This document shows positions 7,977-16,855 of a stretch of 64,000 nucleotides of DNA, piece after piece. Where the stretch lies: the NCBI GenBank assembly GCA_947495035.1, contig CANLXI010000026.1, positions 28,236-92,235 of the forward strand, in the 5' to 3' direction. The position numbers and the translations under genes are program-made. Each line of letters begins with the position of its first letter. Position 1 is the first letter of the stretch. A model generated the notes under the pieces. It saw only the letters and a program-made list of their open reading frames with translations. It searched no databases and was not told where the DNA came from. Source of the stretch: an uncultured Granulosicoccus sp. (GTDB lineage Bacteria; Pseudomonadota; Gammaproteobacteria; Granulosicoccales; Granulosicoccaceae).

Positions 7977-9041
7977 ATGCAGAGCGATTTTCTCGACGCA
8001 TTGATGGAAAAGACGGTGCTGCCCAGCTTCAGCAGCATGGGCCCTGCGATACGCAGGCGACGTCACGACTGGTCTCCTCTGGAATCCTGCAATCTCGCCG
8101 GCAAGGTCGTGGTACTGACGGGAGGCACATCGGGTATTGGCCAGGAGGCCGCCAGGCTCTACGCCACGCTGGGCGCTACCCTGGTATTGCTGGCTCGCGA
8201 TGAGTCGAAGGTGCGCCACCAGGTGGAACAGCTGCGCACCTCATCCGGCAATGACGACATCCTCTGGTTCATTGCCGACCTGGGCGTGCGTGAGCAGGTG
8301 CTGCAGGTCGCTGCCGAGCTGGCCGAGAACTACCCGTACATCGACGTACTGGTCCACAATGCCGGCGCACTGTTCAATGAGCGACAACACACGGCAGACG
8401 GGGCCGATCTGAGCGTCGAGCTGATGGTGGCCACCCCGTTCCTGCTGACGGCAAGGCTGTTGCCACAACTGGGCAATCACCGCGCCGATGACGGGAAGCA
8501 GCCCCGCCGGGGACCAGGCCGGGTCATCACCATGAGTTCGGGAGGCATGTATACCCAGGGCCTGCATGTGGAGCAGCTGGCAATGAGTGATGCCGATTAC
8601 AGCGGGGTGCGTCAGTACGCTCGCGCCAAACGGGCACAGGTCATTCTCAATGAAATGTGGGCCGAGCGTGTAGCGCCGAGCGAGGTGGTTTTCCATGCCC
8701 TGCATCCGGGCTGGGTCGACACACCGGGCATCAGTGATGCGCTGCCCGGCTTCGTCCGGCTGTTACGCCCTCTGGGTTTGTTGCGCAGTCCTCGTGAAGG
8801 CGCAGACACGCTGGTCTGGCTCAGCGCCGCGAGTGAGGCTGCCGCCTGCTCCGGGCGATTCTGGCACGATCGGGCGGTGCGCTCCATCGACATGAGCGAC
8901 AGCACACGGCAGGCCGATACCCCTGACCGACGGGCGGCCTTGTGGCACTGGTGTGAGAACAGGACGGGAGAAATCGTGATGCCAGGGACCCGACCACCTC
9001 ATGTGGCCGAGTCTCCGGTCTTTCAGCAACCTGAGAAGTAG
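7977..9041 (+). CDS. Short-chain dehydrogenase/reductase (DHRS12-like)
   Basis: This NAD(P)-dependent oxidoreductase has 354 aa from ATG 7977 (a GTG at 7962 is also in frame). Features seen are the cofactor-binding TGGTSGIG, the HNAG motif, the catalytic Ser in ITMSSGGMY, and YARAKRA, the usual YxxxK with one added residue in register with the family. The HPGWVDTPGISDALP stretch near the C-terminus and an N-terminal extension of about 40 residues are like DHRS12-type proteins of bacteria and animals. The substrate is unknown; a lipid or sterol-like alcohol is possible. It reads alone, with a convergent histidine kinase gene downstream. Confidence 0.85.
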   Translation: MQSDFLDALMEKTVLPSFSSMGPAIRRRRHDWSPLESCNLAGKVVVLTGGTSGIGQEAARLYATLGATLVLLARDESKVRHQVEQLRTSSGNDDILWFIADLGVREQVLQVAAELAENYPYIDVLVHNAGALFNERQHTADGADLSVELMVATPFLLTARLLPQLGNHRADDGKQPRRGPGRVITMSSGGMYTQGLHVEQLAMSDADYSGVRQYARAKRAQVILNEMWAERVAPSEVVFHALHPGWVDTPGISDALPGFVRLLRPLGLLRSPREGADTLVWLSAASEAAACSGRFWHDRAVRSIDMSDSTRQADTPDRRAALWHWCENRTGEIVMPGTRPPHVAESPVFQQPEK

Positions 9042-9132
9042 CTGATCAAAGGATACGTGTCCCAGAGGCGTATGGTTCAGCCTAACGGGTAACACGACAG
9101 GATCGATCTTGCCGGACAGGCTCGATCAGCTC

Positions 9133-11187
9133 TCATTTCACCACGGCCTTGACCGGAATTGCGATGTGGAAACACGAACCCACACCCAATTCGGAGCTGA
9201 CCGTGATACGCCAACCGTGGGCATCACACACCTTGGCGCAGATGGCCAGGCCCAGGCCGGTACCGGACACCGACTGGGACTCGAGCCGCTCGAAAGGCAC
9301 GAACACGCGTTCGTAGAATCGCTCCTCGATGCCAACGCCGTTGTCCCTGACATCGATCACCACCGTATCCTCGCCTTCCATGGGTCGGGCCTGGATGTCT
9401 ACCGTGCAATTCACATCCTGGCGCCGATACTTGATGGCATTGATCAGCAGATTCCCGAACAGCTGGAACATGCCGGTGCGATTGGCGATAACCGCCGGCA
9501 ACTGACCCACCTGAACATGTGCCCCTGCTTCGGCCACCGCGACATCCATGTCGTCATAGACCGCCTGAACCAGCTCATTCAGATCGACCCGGTCCTCTGC
9601 CTGCTCGTTGCGGGCCGAGCGTGCGTAGGCCAGCGTGTCACGGATCATGTTGCTCATGCGACTCGCCGAATTGGCGATGGCGTGCAGATAGAACTCGCCA
9701 TCCTCGTCGAACCTTCCCGCGTAATCCTCTGCCAGCAAACCACTGAACTGCTGCAGTTTGCGCAGTGGTTCCTGCAGGTCGTGAGACGCCACATGCACGA
9801 ATTGTTCGAGGTCCTCATTGGCCTTGCGCAAGTCGTCGTTGCTGGCATTGAGTTCGATGTCCTTGCGCTGCATCTGCTTCTGCACCTGATCCAGTTCGCC
9901 CAACACCTGAGACAGCACTTCGATCTCCCGGATGAAGTAGGCCCGTTGCGGCTGCGCGAACCGTTCCGTGCCGACATCATCCAGCCGTGAAGCCAGCTCG
10001 CCAAGTGGCACCACCGTACGCCGGTACAGCAACCAGTAACCGATGGAACCCAGCACCAGCATGGACAGCAGCAAGGCGAAGAACATGAACCAGCGATAGC
10101 GCTCAAGCCCCTCTCGCGTGGCCGCCGCCACTTTCAACAGGATGCTTTCAGATTCACTGCGAAGCTGCTCGGTGACAGCGGGAACATCGATGGTCAATTG
10201 CGCCAGCTTCGCGCTGAGTTGCTGTTGCAAGGTATCGGTATCCAGCGCGGCCAAGCGGCGAGAAAACAGATTGTCATCGCCTCGCAGTGACTGCCTGATA
10301 CCGGTCATTGGAGTCAATAGCAGATCACCACCGGCCTGATCGCTGATGTAGACGGCCCGACTCACCATCGCCTGTATCAACAGGTCGCGGTTCTGCTCCT
10401 CGATGACAATCTGATGTCGACCCACGATCAGCGGCAGTCTTTCCAGCACCGACTTGAGCCCGATCAGGTCCTGACTGAACAGGAGATAATCCTGAATGAT
10501 GAGACTGCTGGCTTCAAACTGATCCAGGGCCGAGTCATAGGCCTCTATCTCGTCCGGCAGCAGCGCGTCGATTTCGGATCCGTTTTCCGAGAATTCCGAC
10601 AGTACTTCACGGGTTTCCAGCAGATTGTCGGTCAGAACCACCACGCGCTCCTGCACGATCTTGAGCAGATCATCCAGCTCGGCGATTCGTTGTTCACTCT
10701 CTTGCGCCAGCAGGGCACGCTCTTCAAGCTGCCTGGCGCGGACATCGGACAGACCGATGACCACATCCTGAATCTGATCGATGGACTCGGCCAGGCGACC
10801 CGTATCGAAGGCACTGAGCCGGGAACGCGAATCGATCAGGGCCTTGGTTTCCTGAATCGATTCCTCCAACAGGCGCTTGCGCAGTGTCAGATCATCGAGC
10901 GTGCTGGCAGTCCTGAGAAGCAGACCCTGAGACTGCAATCCGGCGGTAGCACTGGTGAACTGATGTGCCAGTTCCAGATTGGGCAAGACATAGGATGTCA
11001 GCTCGGATTCCCGATCGAGAATATCAGCTGTGTACTTCCAGACACCGGCAACCAGCACGATGAGCAGCAGTGCCTGCAGCAGCATGCACAGCACGAATGC
11101 CCGCATCAGTGGCGTCTGTGCCTTGGCTGGGGATACCCTACTCACTTGGCGGTGTTTCTCGCATGCTCTATCCTGCCCTGATGACAC
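9133..11187 (-). CDS. Membrane sensor histidine kinase
   Basis: This is a predicted inner-membrane two-component sensor of 684 aa. Helix 1 lies near residues 29-50 (LLQALLLIVLVAGVWKY), followed by a long helical periplasmic sensor of about 310 residues, helix 2 near 365-388 (FFALLLSMLVLGSIGYWLLY) and a HAMP-like linker. The HisKA phospho-acceptor is near residue 469 in HVASHDLQEPLRKLQQF, the phytochrome-like subclass. The HATPase ends in GTGLGLAICAKVCDAHGW. No response regulator is adjacent. It is divergent from a solute-binding-protein gene, which may provide its ligand. The N-terminal start could be a later Met at residue 28. Confidence 0.9.
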   Translation of the reverse strand: MSSGQDRACEKHRQVSRVSPAKAQTPLMRAFVLCMLLQALLLIVLVAGVWKYTADILDRESELTSYVLPNLELAHQFTSATAGLQSQGLLLRTASTLDDLTLRKRLLEESIQETKALIDSRSRLSAFDTGRLAESIDQIQDVVIGLSDVRARQLEERALLAQESEQRIAELDDLLKIVQERVVVLTDNLLETREVLSEFSENGSEIDALLPDEIEAYDSALDQFEASSLIIQDYLLFSQDLIGLKSVLERLPLIVGRHQIVIEEQNRDLLIQAMVSRAVYISDQAGGDLLLTPMTGIRQSLRGDDNLFSRRLAALDTDTLQQQLSAKLAQLTIDVPAVTEQLRSESESILLKVAAATREGLERYRWFMFFALLLSMLVLGSIGYWLLYRRTVVPLGELASRLDDVGTERFAQPQRAYFIREIEVLSQVLGELDQVQKQMQRKDIELNASNDDLRKANEDLEQFVHVASHDLQEPLRKLQQFSGLLAEDYAGRFDEDGEFYLHAIANSASRMSNMIRDTLAYARSARNEQAEDRVDLNELVQAVYDDMDVAVAEAGAHVQVGQLPAVIANRTGMFQLFGNLLINAIKYRRQDVNCTVDIQARPMEGEDTVVIDVRDNGVGIEERFYERVFVPFERLESQSVSGTGLGLAICAKVCDAHGWRITVSSELGVGSCFHIAIPVKAVVK

Positions 11188-11314
11188 GTCCGATGAATGA
11201 TAACTTTCAGTCCTTTCGATGGTCGGTTAATTGCAGGTCACAACAATTGTCCTGGTGCATGCCAGGTGATTCGATACGAGCCTGCAGCTCGCTTGAAACG
11301 GTACTGGCAACGAC

Positions 11315-12754
11315 ATGAACCCTGACAGACGCAAATTCACCCAGCTCCTCAGTGCCGGTGTCCTGGCCAGTAAATACAGCATTCTGCATGCCGAAAACAC
11401 GCATGACTGGTACCAGAGCATAGCGCAGCGTGCCAGGCAACTGTCACACCAGGGTCCTCTTCACCTCCTGATACCGCAAGGATCCGGCGCCAGCGTGCAG
11501 GCTGGTACCGATGCCTTCACCAACCTGACCGGCATCGACTGCATCATCCGGGAAGCGCCTGTCGATGAAATCAATGTCGAACTCGTGTTGCAGGCACACA
11601 GTGGCGACAGCACGGTCGATGTGGCTCTGCCAGCCACCTTCGGACTGCCTGCGCTGGTTGAAGCCCGCGCCATCATGGCACTGGACGAGCTCGCCGAGAA
11701 GTACGAACCCAGCGGCTTCTCCGATGGTTACCTGTATCGCAAGGGAGACTACTACCGCGACCGACTGTACGGCTACCAGACAGATGGCGATGCCTATCTG
11801 CTGTTCTACAACAAACGCATGCTGGAGGACCCTGCGGAGCAGACAGCGTTCGAAAGGCTGCATGGTCGACCACTGGGCATTGCCAGGACCTGGCAGGAAC
11901 TCGATGAGATGATGGCCTTCTTCCATCGACCGGAGCAACAGCAGTACGGCGGCTGCCTGTTCCGCAATGCGGCCTATCTGGTCTGGGAGTGGTGGGCCCG
12001 TTTCCATGCCAAGGGCTTTTATCCGGTACAGGATGACATGACCCCGAACGTCAATAACACGGCAGGGGTGGAAGCACTGGAGGAGCTGATTGCTGCCAGC
12101 CAGTGGCAATCACCCGATGCGCGCACCAATGGCCTGTTCGAGAACTGGACAGATTTTGCTCAGGACAATGCGTTCTGCAATATCGGCTGGGGCGGCACGC
12201 AGAAGCACATGATGACGCTGGCAGGCATGCGTGACAACCTGGTGCACTCGCCGCTGCCGGGAATCTCCGGCGCCGAAGGGACTGCCACCGGTATGGGCTA
12301 CTTCAACTGGGGCTGGAATTTTACCGTCAGCGCGCAGTCGGTCCGCAGTGAGCTGGCCTATCTGCTGACCCTGTTCTGCACGTCACCTCATGTCTCGACA
12401 CTGGCGGTGCGGCAACCCAGCGGCTTCTTCGACCCGTTCAGGCAATCTCATTACACAGACGACGTCATCCAGTCGGTGTATGGCGTGTCGTTTCTCGATG
12501 CCCATCGCCAGAGTCTGGCCAACTGCATACCCGATTTCTACATCAGTGGTCAGAGCAGTTATCTGGACGCTCTGCGACAACAGATACTGGCCACCTTCAA
12601 TGGCGAGGTGGACGCTCGCCGCGCCCTGGATATCTGCGCGCAGCGCTGGAATCACGTCACCCGACGACTCGGCGCTCGCAAGCAGAGTGCACAGTGGCTG
12701 GCACTGAAGAGCAACTACCCCGAGAGCCTGCAAGCCCTGCTTCGCGACAGCTAG
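11315..12754 (+). CDS. Tat-signal extracellular solute-binding protein, family 1-like
   Basis: This 479-aa predicted periplasmic ligand-binding protein begins MNPDRRKFTQLLSAGVLASK, a twin-arginine export signal. The middle has the lobes expected of sugar-type binding proteins (LLFYNKRML, GLFENWTDFAQDNAFCNIGWGG, and a Trp/Tyr-rich region). No ABC permease or ATPase is next to it, which is odd for a transport receptor. Its divergent partner, 127 bp away, is a sensor kinase with a large periplasmic domain, so a role as a ligand-presenting co-sensor is possible. The stop codon TAG lies inside the left end of a repeat element, so the natural C-terminus may have been altered by insertion. Confidence 0.83.
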   Translation: MNPDRRKFTQLLSAGVLASKYSILHAENTHDWYQSIAQRARQLSHQGPLHLLIPQGSGASVQAGTDAFTNLTGIDCIIREAPVDEINVELVLQAHSGDSTVDVALPATFGLPALVEARAIMALDELAEKYEPSGFSDGYLYRKGDYYRDRLYGYQTDGDAYLLFYNKRMLEDPAEQTAFERLHGRPLGIARTWQELDEMMAFFHRPEQQQYGGCLFRNAAYLVWEWWARFHAKGFYPVQDDMTPNVNNTAGVEALEELIAASQWQSPDARTNGLFENWTDFAQDNAFCNIGWGGTQKHMMTLAGMRDNLVHSPLPGISGAEGTATGMGYFNWGWNFTVSAQSVRSELAYLLTLFCTSPHVSTLAVRQPSGFFDPFRQSHYTDDVIQSVYGVSFLDAHRQSLANCIPDFYISGQSSYLDALRQQILATFNGEVDARRALDICAQRWNHVTRRLGARKQSAQWLALKSNYPESLQALLRDS

Positions 12755-12887
12755 CCTCGGTGAGGGATAAAGACGCGAACCAGAAACGCGATGGATCGGT
12801 GAACACAGCCGCGAATAGCGCGAGCCGAGCGCCGCCCGGCCGAAGGCGATGTCTGGCCGTGGGCTCATGCCTCATTAAGGCTTGATG
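12750..12887 (+). mobile_element. MITE-like repeat element, copy 1 (short form)
   Basis: This non-coding element of about 138 bp has imperfect terminal inverted repeats (left GCCTCGGTGAGGGA, right end complementary as GCCTTAATGAGGCA). Inside it carries GACGCGAACCAGAAACGCGA and, near the right end, CCCGGCCGAAGGC. Both blocks recur in the same order and orientation, relative to the ends, in the element at 53911-54130. Compared with that copy, this one lacks about 80 bp of the middle. No transposase is encoded, so a non-autonomous element is the best reading. It supplies the TAG stop of the upstream binding-protein gene. Confidence 0.75.
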
Positions 12888-12987
12888 TCCGAGTAACCCC
12901 AAATAACCGTTTCCTGAATTGGATTTAGTCGGAGTGTGAATAAAACTTGTTGGGTAATCAGAAATTTAGTGCTGCTACCTATAGAAA

Positions 12988-13509
12988 ATGTACAAGGGAT
13001 ATTCTCACAACATCAGCCGCTTCGCCTGGTTGACGCCACTGTCCGGTCATCTGAACAACAATGGCCCCTGGCTGCTTGTCGATGAGAAGACTTCTACCGC
13101 TGGCAGGCAGCACGGCGGGCAAAGTCGCAAGGTCACCCATAGTTGCCTGCTGCAGATGATGAGCGATGTACTGGACGTCGGCAGTTCGAATCAGGACAAG
13201 TCTCTGCAGGCCAGCTGGACTTCCGCCTGCGGCAGGTTTTCCGTCAACCGGGACAGAGGCGCCAGTGACGACTCACGCCTGTTCGTGCAGCGTCCCGAAG
13301 ACTATTTCCTGCGCATCGAACTACGCCTGGATGGCGACTTGCTCGTCGCCTTTCAGGAACCTGTCTGGCCGCACCTGCAAAGCGGCCCTGGCGGCATGAG
13401 CAATCACCTCTCCATACCGATCGAATGCCTGGATGCGCTGGAATCCGGCGCGCTTGCCAGCACCCAGCTGCTGATGGGGCGCAGAAAATCTATTGCTTCA
13501 GCAGCATAG
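12988..13509 (+). CDS. Hypothetical protein
   Basis: I do not recognise this 173-aa frame. Its codon use (frequent CTG, ATC, GAC, GGC) matches neighbouring genes, and otherwise the segment would be about 500 bp of empty sequence. The protein has no signal peptide or membrane segment. The C-terminal half has alternating hydrophobic residues (YFLRIELRLDGDLLVAFQEP) suggesting a beta-rich cytoplasmic domain. Its 3' end overlaps the convergent CheB-CheR fusion gene by 20 bp. It may be a small partner of the adjacent signalling genes. Confidence 0.55.
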   Translation: MYKGYSHNISRFAWLTPLSGHLNNNGPWLLVDEKTSTAGRQHGGQSRKVTHSCLLQMMSDVLDVGSSNQDKSLQASWTSACGRFSVNRDRGASDDSRLFVQRPEDYFLRIELRLDGDLLVAFQEPVWPHLQSGPGGMSNHLSIPIECLDALESGALASTQLLMGRRKSIASAA

Positions 13510-16500
13510 GTGACAACACGCTGCTGGAGTTGATGGCATGACGAATACTCAGCTCCAGCAACAAGGCAGACATGTCTGACTTGTTGAGAAAATACATCAG
13601 CAGATTGTCGGGAATGCGATCTTCCAGCTCGTGGCGGCTGTACCCCGACATGAGTATCACCGGCAGCTGACTGTTGTGTTCGGTTATCTGTCTGGACAGG
13701 TCATCGGCGGTTTCCACCCCCAGACGGTAATCGATGAGGCAGACATCGATATCGTCATTGCGCAGGGAGTGCAAGGCGCTCTTGATGTCATCTGCCTCGA
13801 AGGTTTCCACGGACAGCGACTTGATGTGGCTCAGGTGGCGCTTGATCACACGCCGATCACTTTCGCTGTCGTCAACCACCAGAATGCGGATCTTCGCAAT
13901 ACCCGGGCTCAACTGTCCCGGAAAGCCGTGGGGCATCAGCACGGTCTTCGCCCGATGATCCTCATAGGCATCCAGACGCGGCGACAGATCGGTAATCGTG
14001 ATGGTAACGGCGCTGGCCTTGCCGCGGTCTACCGTCGATGAAGAATAAGGCAGCAGCTTGATCTGAACCGGAGCCCCCTTGGCCGTGAACACCTCACGGT
14101 ACACGCTGTGGCTGGTACGGCTGACGGTTTCGATATCTTCGAACAGTCGGCTGTATTCCAGCTCATTGGAAATATGGTGTAGCGGGCGTCCGACGTCACT
14201 CAGCAACAGGTTGAAATACTTCGCGGCCACCGAGGTGTACTTGCGAATGAGCATTTCCTCATCGAGAAAGATGATGCCCACCGAGGTGGCAACCAGTATG
14301 TTGTCCATGTCGTCATTGACGGTCATCAGTTCTTCTATCTTTTCCTGATGCTCGCAATTGACGGTGTACAGCTCTTCGTTGACCGATTGCAGTTCTTCGT
14401 TGGTACTCTGCAGTTCCTCGTTCGAGGACATCAGCTCTTCGTTGGCAGCCTGCAGTTCCTCATTCGTGGTCTCCAGCTCCTCATTGGCAACCTGCAGATG
14501 CTCCTGCTTGTGCAACAGCTCGTTCTCCAGGTCGCGGATGCGCTGCTGGGTTTCCTCGGAGTAATCGAAGGAACTGGTACCGAGCTTCATCTCGTGCTTG
14601 GTATTGGTCTCCATCAATACCACCGAGTAATAGGCTTCCATGCCGCCCTTGTCCGGAAAGTATTCCACCTGCATGTCGACCATGGCCGGCTGGTCGTTGA
14701 TGGTCGTCTGGATATTCGAATAGTTGACCGGTTTGGATTCGGTCTTGGAACGTGACAGAGCGGTATCCAGAGCGACCGACAATTCTTCGACAATGATCTC
14801 GTGAATGTTGGTGGACACCCTTCCCACCGGAAACCGGATCAGGTACTTGTTCGCATCACCATAGAGATGCATGGCCTGATGCTCCGAATTCAGTATCAGG
14901 CAAGACGGCACGAAGTCGTTGATCAGATGATCCTTGACGTGCTCGAAGCGGTTGGCATTGTTGCTATGGGCCCGGTAGCTGCGCAGCAGATTGGAGACCG
15001 GACGCATGCCCAGCTTCGGTTTCTCCGAGCCGGCACTGTTGACACTGGAGATGGGCAGCCGAGTGTTGGTTATCTTCTCATAGACCCGGAAACGCTCATG
15101 CAGCACCTTGTAGTGCGTCTTCAATTCACCGACCGATTCGGACGATCCGAAGAACACACGAGCCTTGTCCTTGAGCGAGAAATGAAAGGCCGACATGACC
15201 ACTCGCTGCACGGCCTGCTGAAAATAGATCAGCACATTGCGGCAGGTGATCAGATCGATATTGGAGAACGGCGGATCATTGATCATGTTGTGGGTTGCGA
15301 ACACCACGGTCTTGCGGATATCCGGCCGTATTTCATACTCCATACCCGCCCGAATGAAATAGCGGGCCAGGCGCTCATTGGACACATCATGAGCGATCTC
15401 TTCGCGGTAACGGGCCGTTGATGCGTGTGCAATGGCTTCCACGTCGGCATCGGTTGCAAAGATCTTGATCTTCAGGTGTTTGCCGAATTCGCGTATTGCC
15501 TCATCGATGACGATGGCCAGGGAATAGGCCTCTTCACCCGTGGAACACCCGGCGACCCAGAAGCGCAACTCGGTGTTCTCGTCAGCCTGTTCCACCAGAG
15601 GGTTGATCACCTGCGCCGCCAGATAATCCCACGCTGCCTCGTCCCGAAAGAAGGAGGTGACATTGATCAGCAGTTCCCGGCCCAGCGTTTCCAGTTCAGT
15701 CTTGGATGTCTGCAGGATGTTCAGGTAATCGAACTGACTCTGCACCTGATTGATGCCCATGCGTCGCTCGATGCGCCGCGCCACCGTTGTCGCCTTGTAC
15801 TGCCCGAAATCGATACCACAGTTGGTTTTCAGCAGACTGAAGATCAGTGACAGCACACTCTCTTCGTTATTGTCCGCCGCACGCAGTACCGAACGCACCC
15901 CACGAACCATGGAGTTCTTCAGAAACGTGGACAGGTAGACCGCCAGTTCTTCCGGCGGCAGAACAAAGTCGGCCGTGCCGGTCTTCTCCGCGTTGAAGGG
16001 CATGCCATCGAACTTGGCGGATTCGCGATCCTGCACCAGAATCAGACCACCGGCTTCCTTGATGGACTTGATACCGCGGCTGCCATCACTACCGGTTCCG
16101 GACAGGATGATGCCCACGGCGCGATGCTTGGCATCGGTGGCAAGCGAGCGGAAGAAGTGGTCGATGGGCAGGTTGACCCCGCCCTGGCGAACCTGCTCAC
16201 TCAGATAGAGACAGCCGTCGACCAGGGTGATGTTCTTCTTGGGCGGAATCAGATAGATGGTATTGGCCAGCACTTCCACACCATGCACGACATTCTCGAC
16301 TGCCATGCTGGTATTGCGAGCCAGCAGCTCGTCCATCAGGCTTTCGAAGTCCGGTGACAGATGCTGAACCACGATGAAGCCGGCATCACTGTCCGCGCTC
16401 ATGTGATCGAAGAAATCGCGCAGAGCCTCCAGACCACCGGCCGAGGCTCCGATACCGACATAGAGCACGGGAGATCGGACCGGTACTGAAGGCACCTCTT

Positions 16501-16783
16501 CATCACCCAGCACCACATCAACGTCATTGGCGTCGGCCGTCGTTACCAGCTTGACGTCATTGCCGGACTCGGAGACGTCCTGTTCCTGCGGCGTCACTCT
16601 CTCCACATCCGTGGAACGGGAATCGCTTGCCAGTACGACATCCGCGCTCTGCCGAACGATTGACGGGTCTCCGCCAAGCGCCTGTCTGGGCGACGCTGTT
16701 GCAGCTGATGCTTCGATGGTGTCCAGTTCGGTACCTTCCCGGATGGACTCTTTCTGGCTCAACGAATCGTTGTTGTCAGCCAT
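13490..16783 (-). CDS. CheB-CheR-PAS-receiver hybrid signalling protein
   Basis: This 1097-aa cytoplasmic fusion starts with about 105 low-complexity residues, then a CheB methylesterase domain (about 107-290) with catalytic Ser in GIGASAGG, His in VVQHLSP and Asp in GTGSDGSRG. A CheR methyltransferase (about 305-575) has the SAM site FWVAGCSTGEEAYSLA. A PAS-like segment follows, then a coiled coil of repeated NEELxxxNEEL units (about 745-825), a second PAS domain (about 830-945) and a C-terminal receiver (about 965-1090) with DD near its start and phospho-Asp in CLIDYRLG. No chemotaxis receptors or CheA are nearby. The usual family member ends in a histidine kinase; here a receiver replaces it. 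Co-directional with the GGDEF-EAL gene upstream. Confidence 0.93.
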   Translation of the reverse strand: MADNNDSLSQKESIREGTELDTIEASAATASPRQALGGDPSIVRQSADVVLASDSRSTDVERVTPQEQDVSESGNDVKLVTTADANDVDVVLGDEEVPSVPVRSPVLYVGIGASAGGLEALRDFFDHMSADSDAGFIVVQHLSPDFESLMDELLARNTSMAVENVVHGVEVLANTIYLIPPKKNITLVDGCLYLSEQVRQGGVNLPIDHFFRSLATDAKHRAVGIILSGTGSDGSRGIKSIKEAGGLILVQDRESAKFDGMPFNAEKTGTADFVLPPEELAVYLSTFLKNSMVRGVRSVLRAADNNEESVLSLIFSLLKTNCGIDFGQYKATTVARRIERRMGINQVQSQFDYLNILQTSKTELETLGRELLINVTSFFRDEAAWDYLAAQVINPLVEQADENTELRFWVAGCSTGEEAYSLAIVIDEAIREFGKHLKIKIFATDADVEAIAHASTARYREEIAHDVSNERLARYFIRAGMEYEIRPDIRKTVVFATHNMINDPPFSNIDLITCRNVLIYFQQAVQRVVMSAFHFSLKDKARVFFGSSESVGELKTHYKVLHERFRVYEKITNTRLPISSVNSAGSEKPKLGMRPVSNLLRSYRAHSNNANRFEHVKDHLINDFVPSCLILNSEHQAMHLYGDANKYLIRFPVGRVSTNIHEIIVEELSVALDTALSRSKTESKPVNYSNIQTTINDQPAMVDMQVEYFPDKGGMEAYYSVVLMETNTKHEMKLGTSSFDYSEETQQRIRDLENELLHKQEHLQVANEELETTNEELQAANEELMSSNEELQSTNEELQSVNEELYTVNCEHQEKIEELMTVNDDMDNILVATSVGIIFLDEEMLIRKYTSVAAKYFNLLLSDVGRPLHHISNELEYSRLFEDIETVSRTSHSVYREVFTAKGAPVQIKLLPYSSSTVDRGKASAVTITITDLSPRLDAYEDHRAKTVLMPHGFPGQLSPGIAKIRILVVDDSESDRRVIKRHLSHIKSLSVETFEADDIKSALHSLRNDDIDVCLIDYRLGVETADDLSRQITEHNSQLPVILMSGYSRHELEDRIPDNLLMYFLNKSDMSALLLELSIRHAINSSSVLSPMLLKQ

Positions 16784-16855
16784 GCCTGAATTTCCTCACA
16801 TTACTTTTCCTGACCCACAGGCAGGCGGAACGTGCCTGTTGATCCATTGCTCTGT

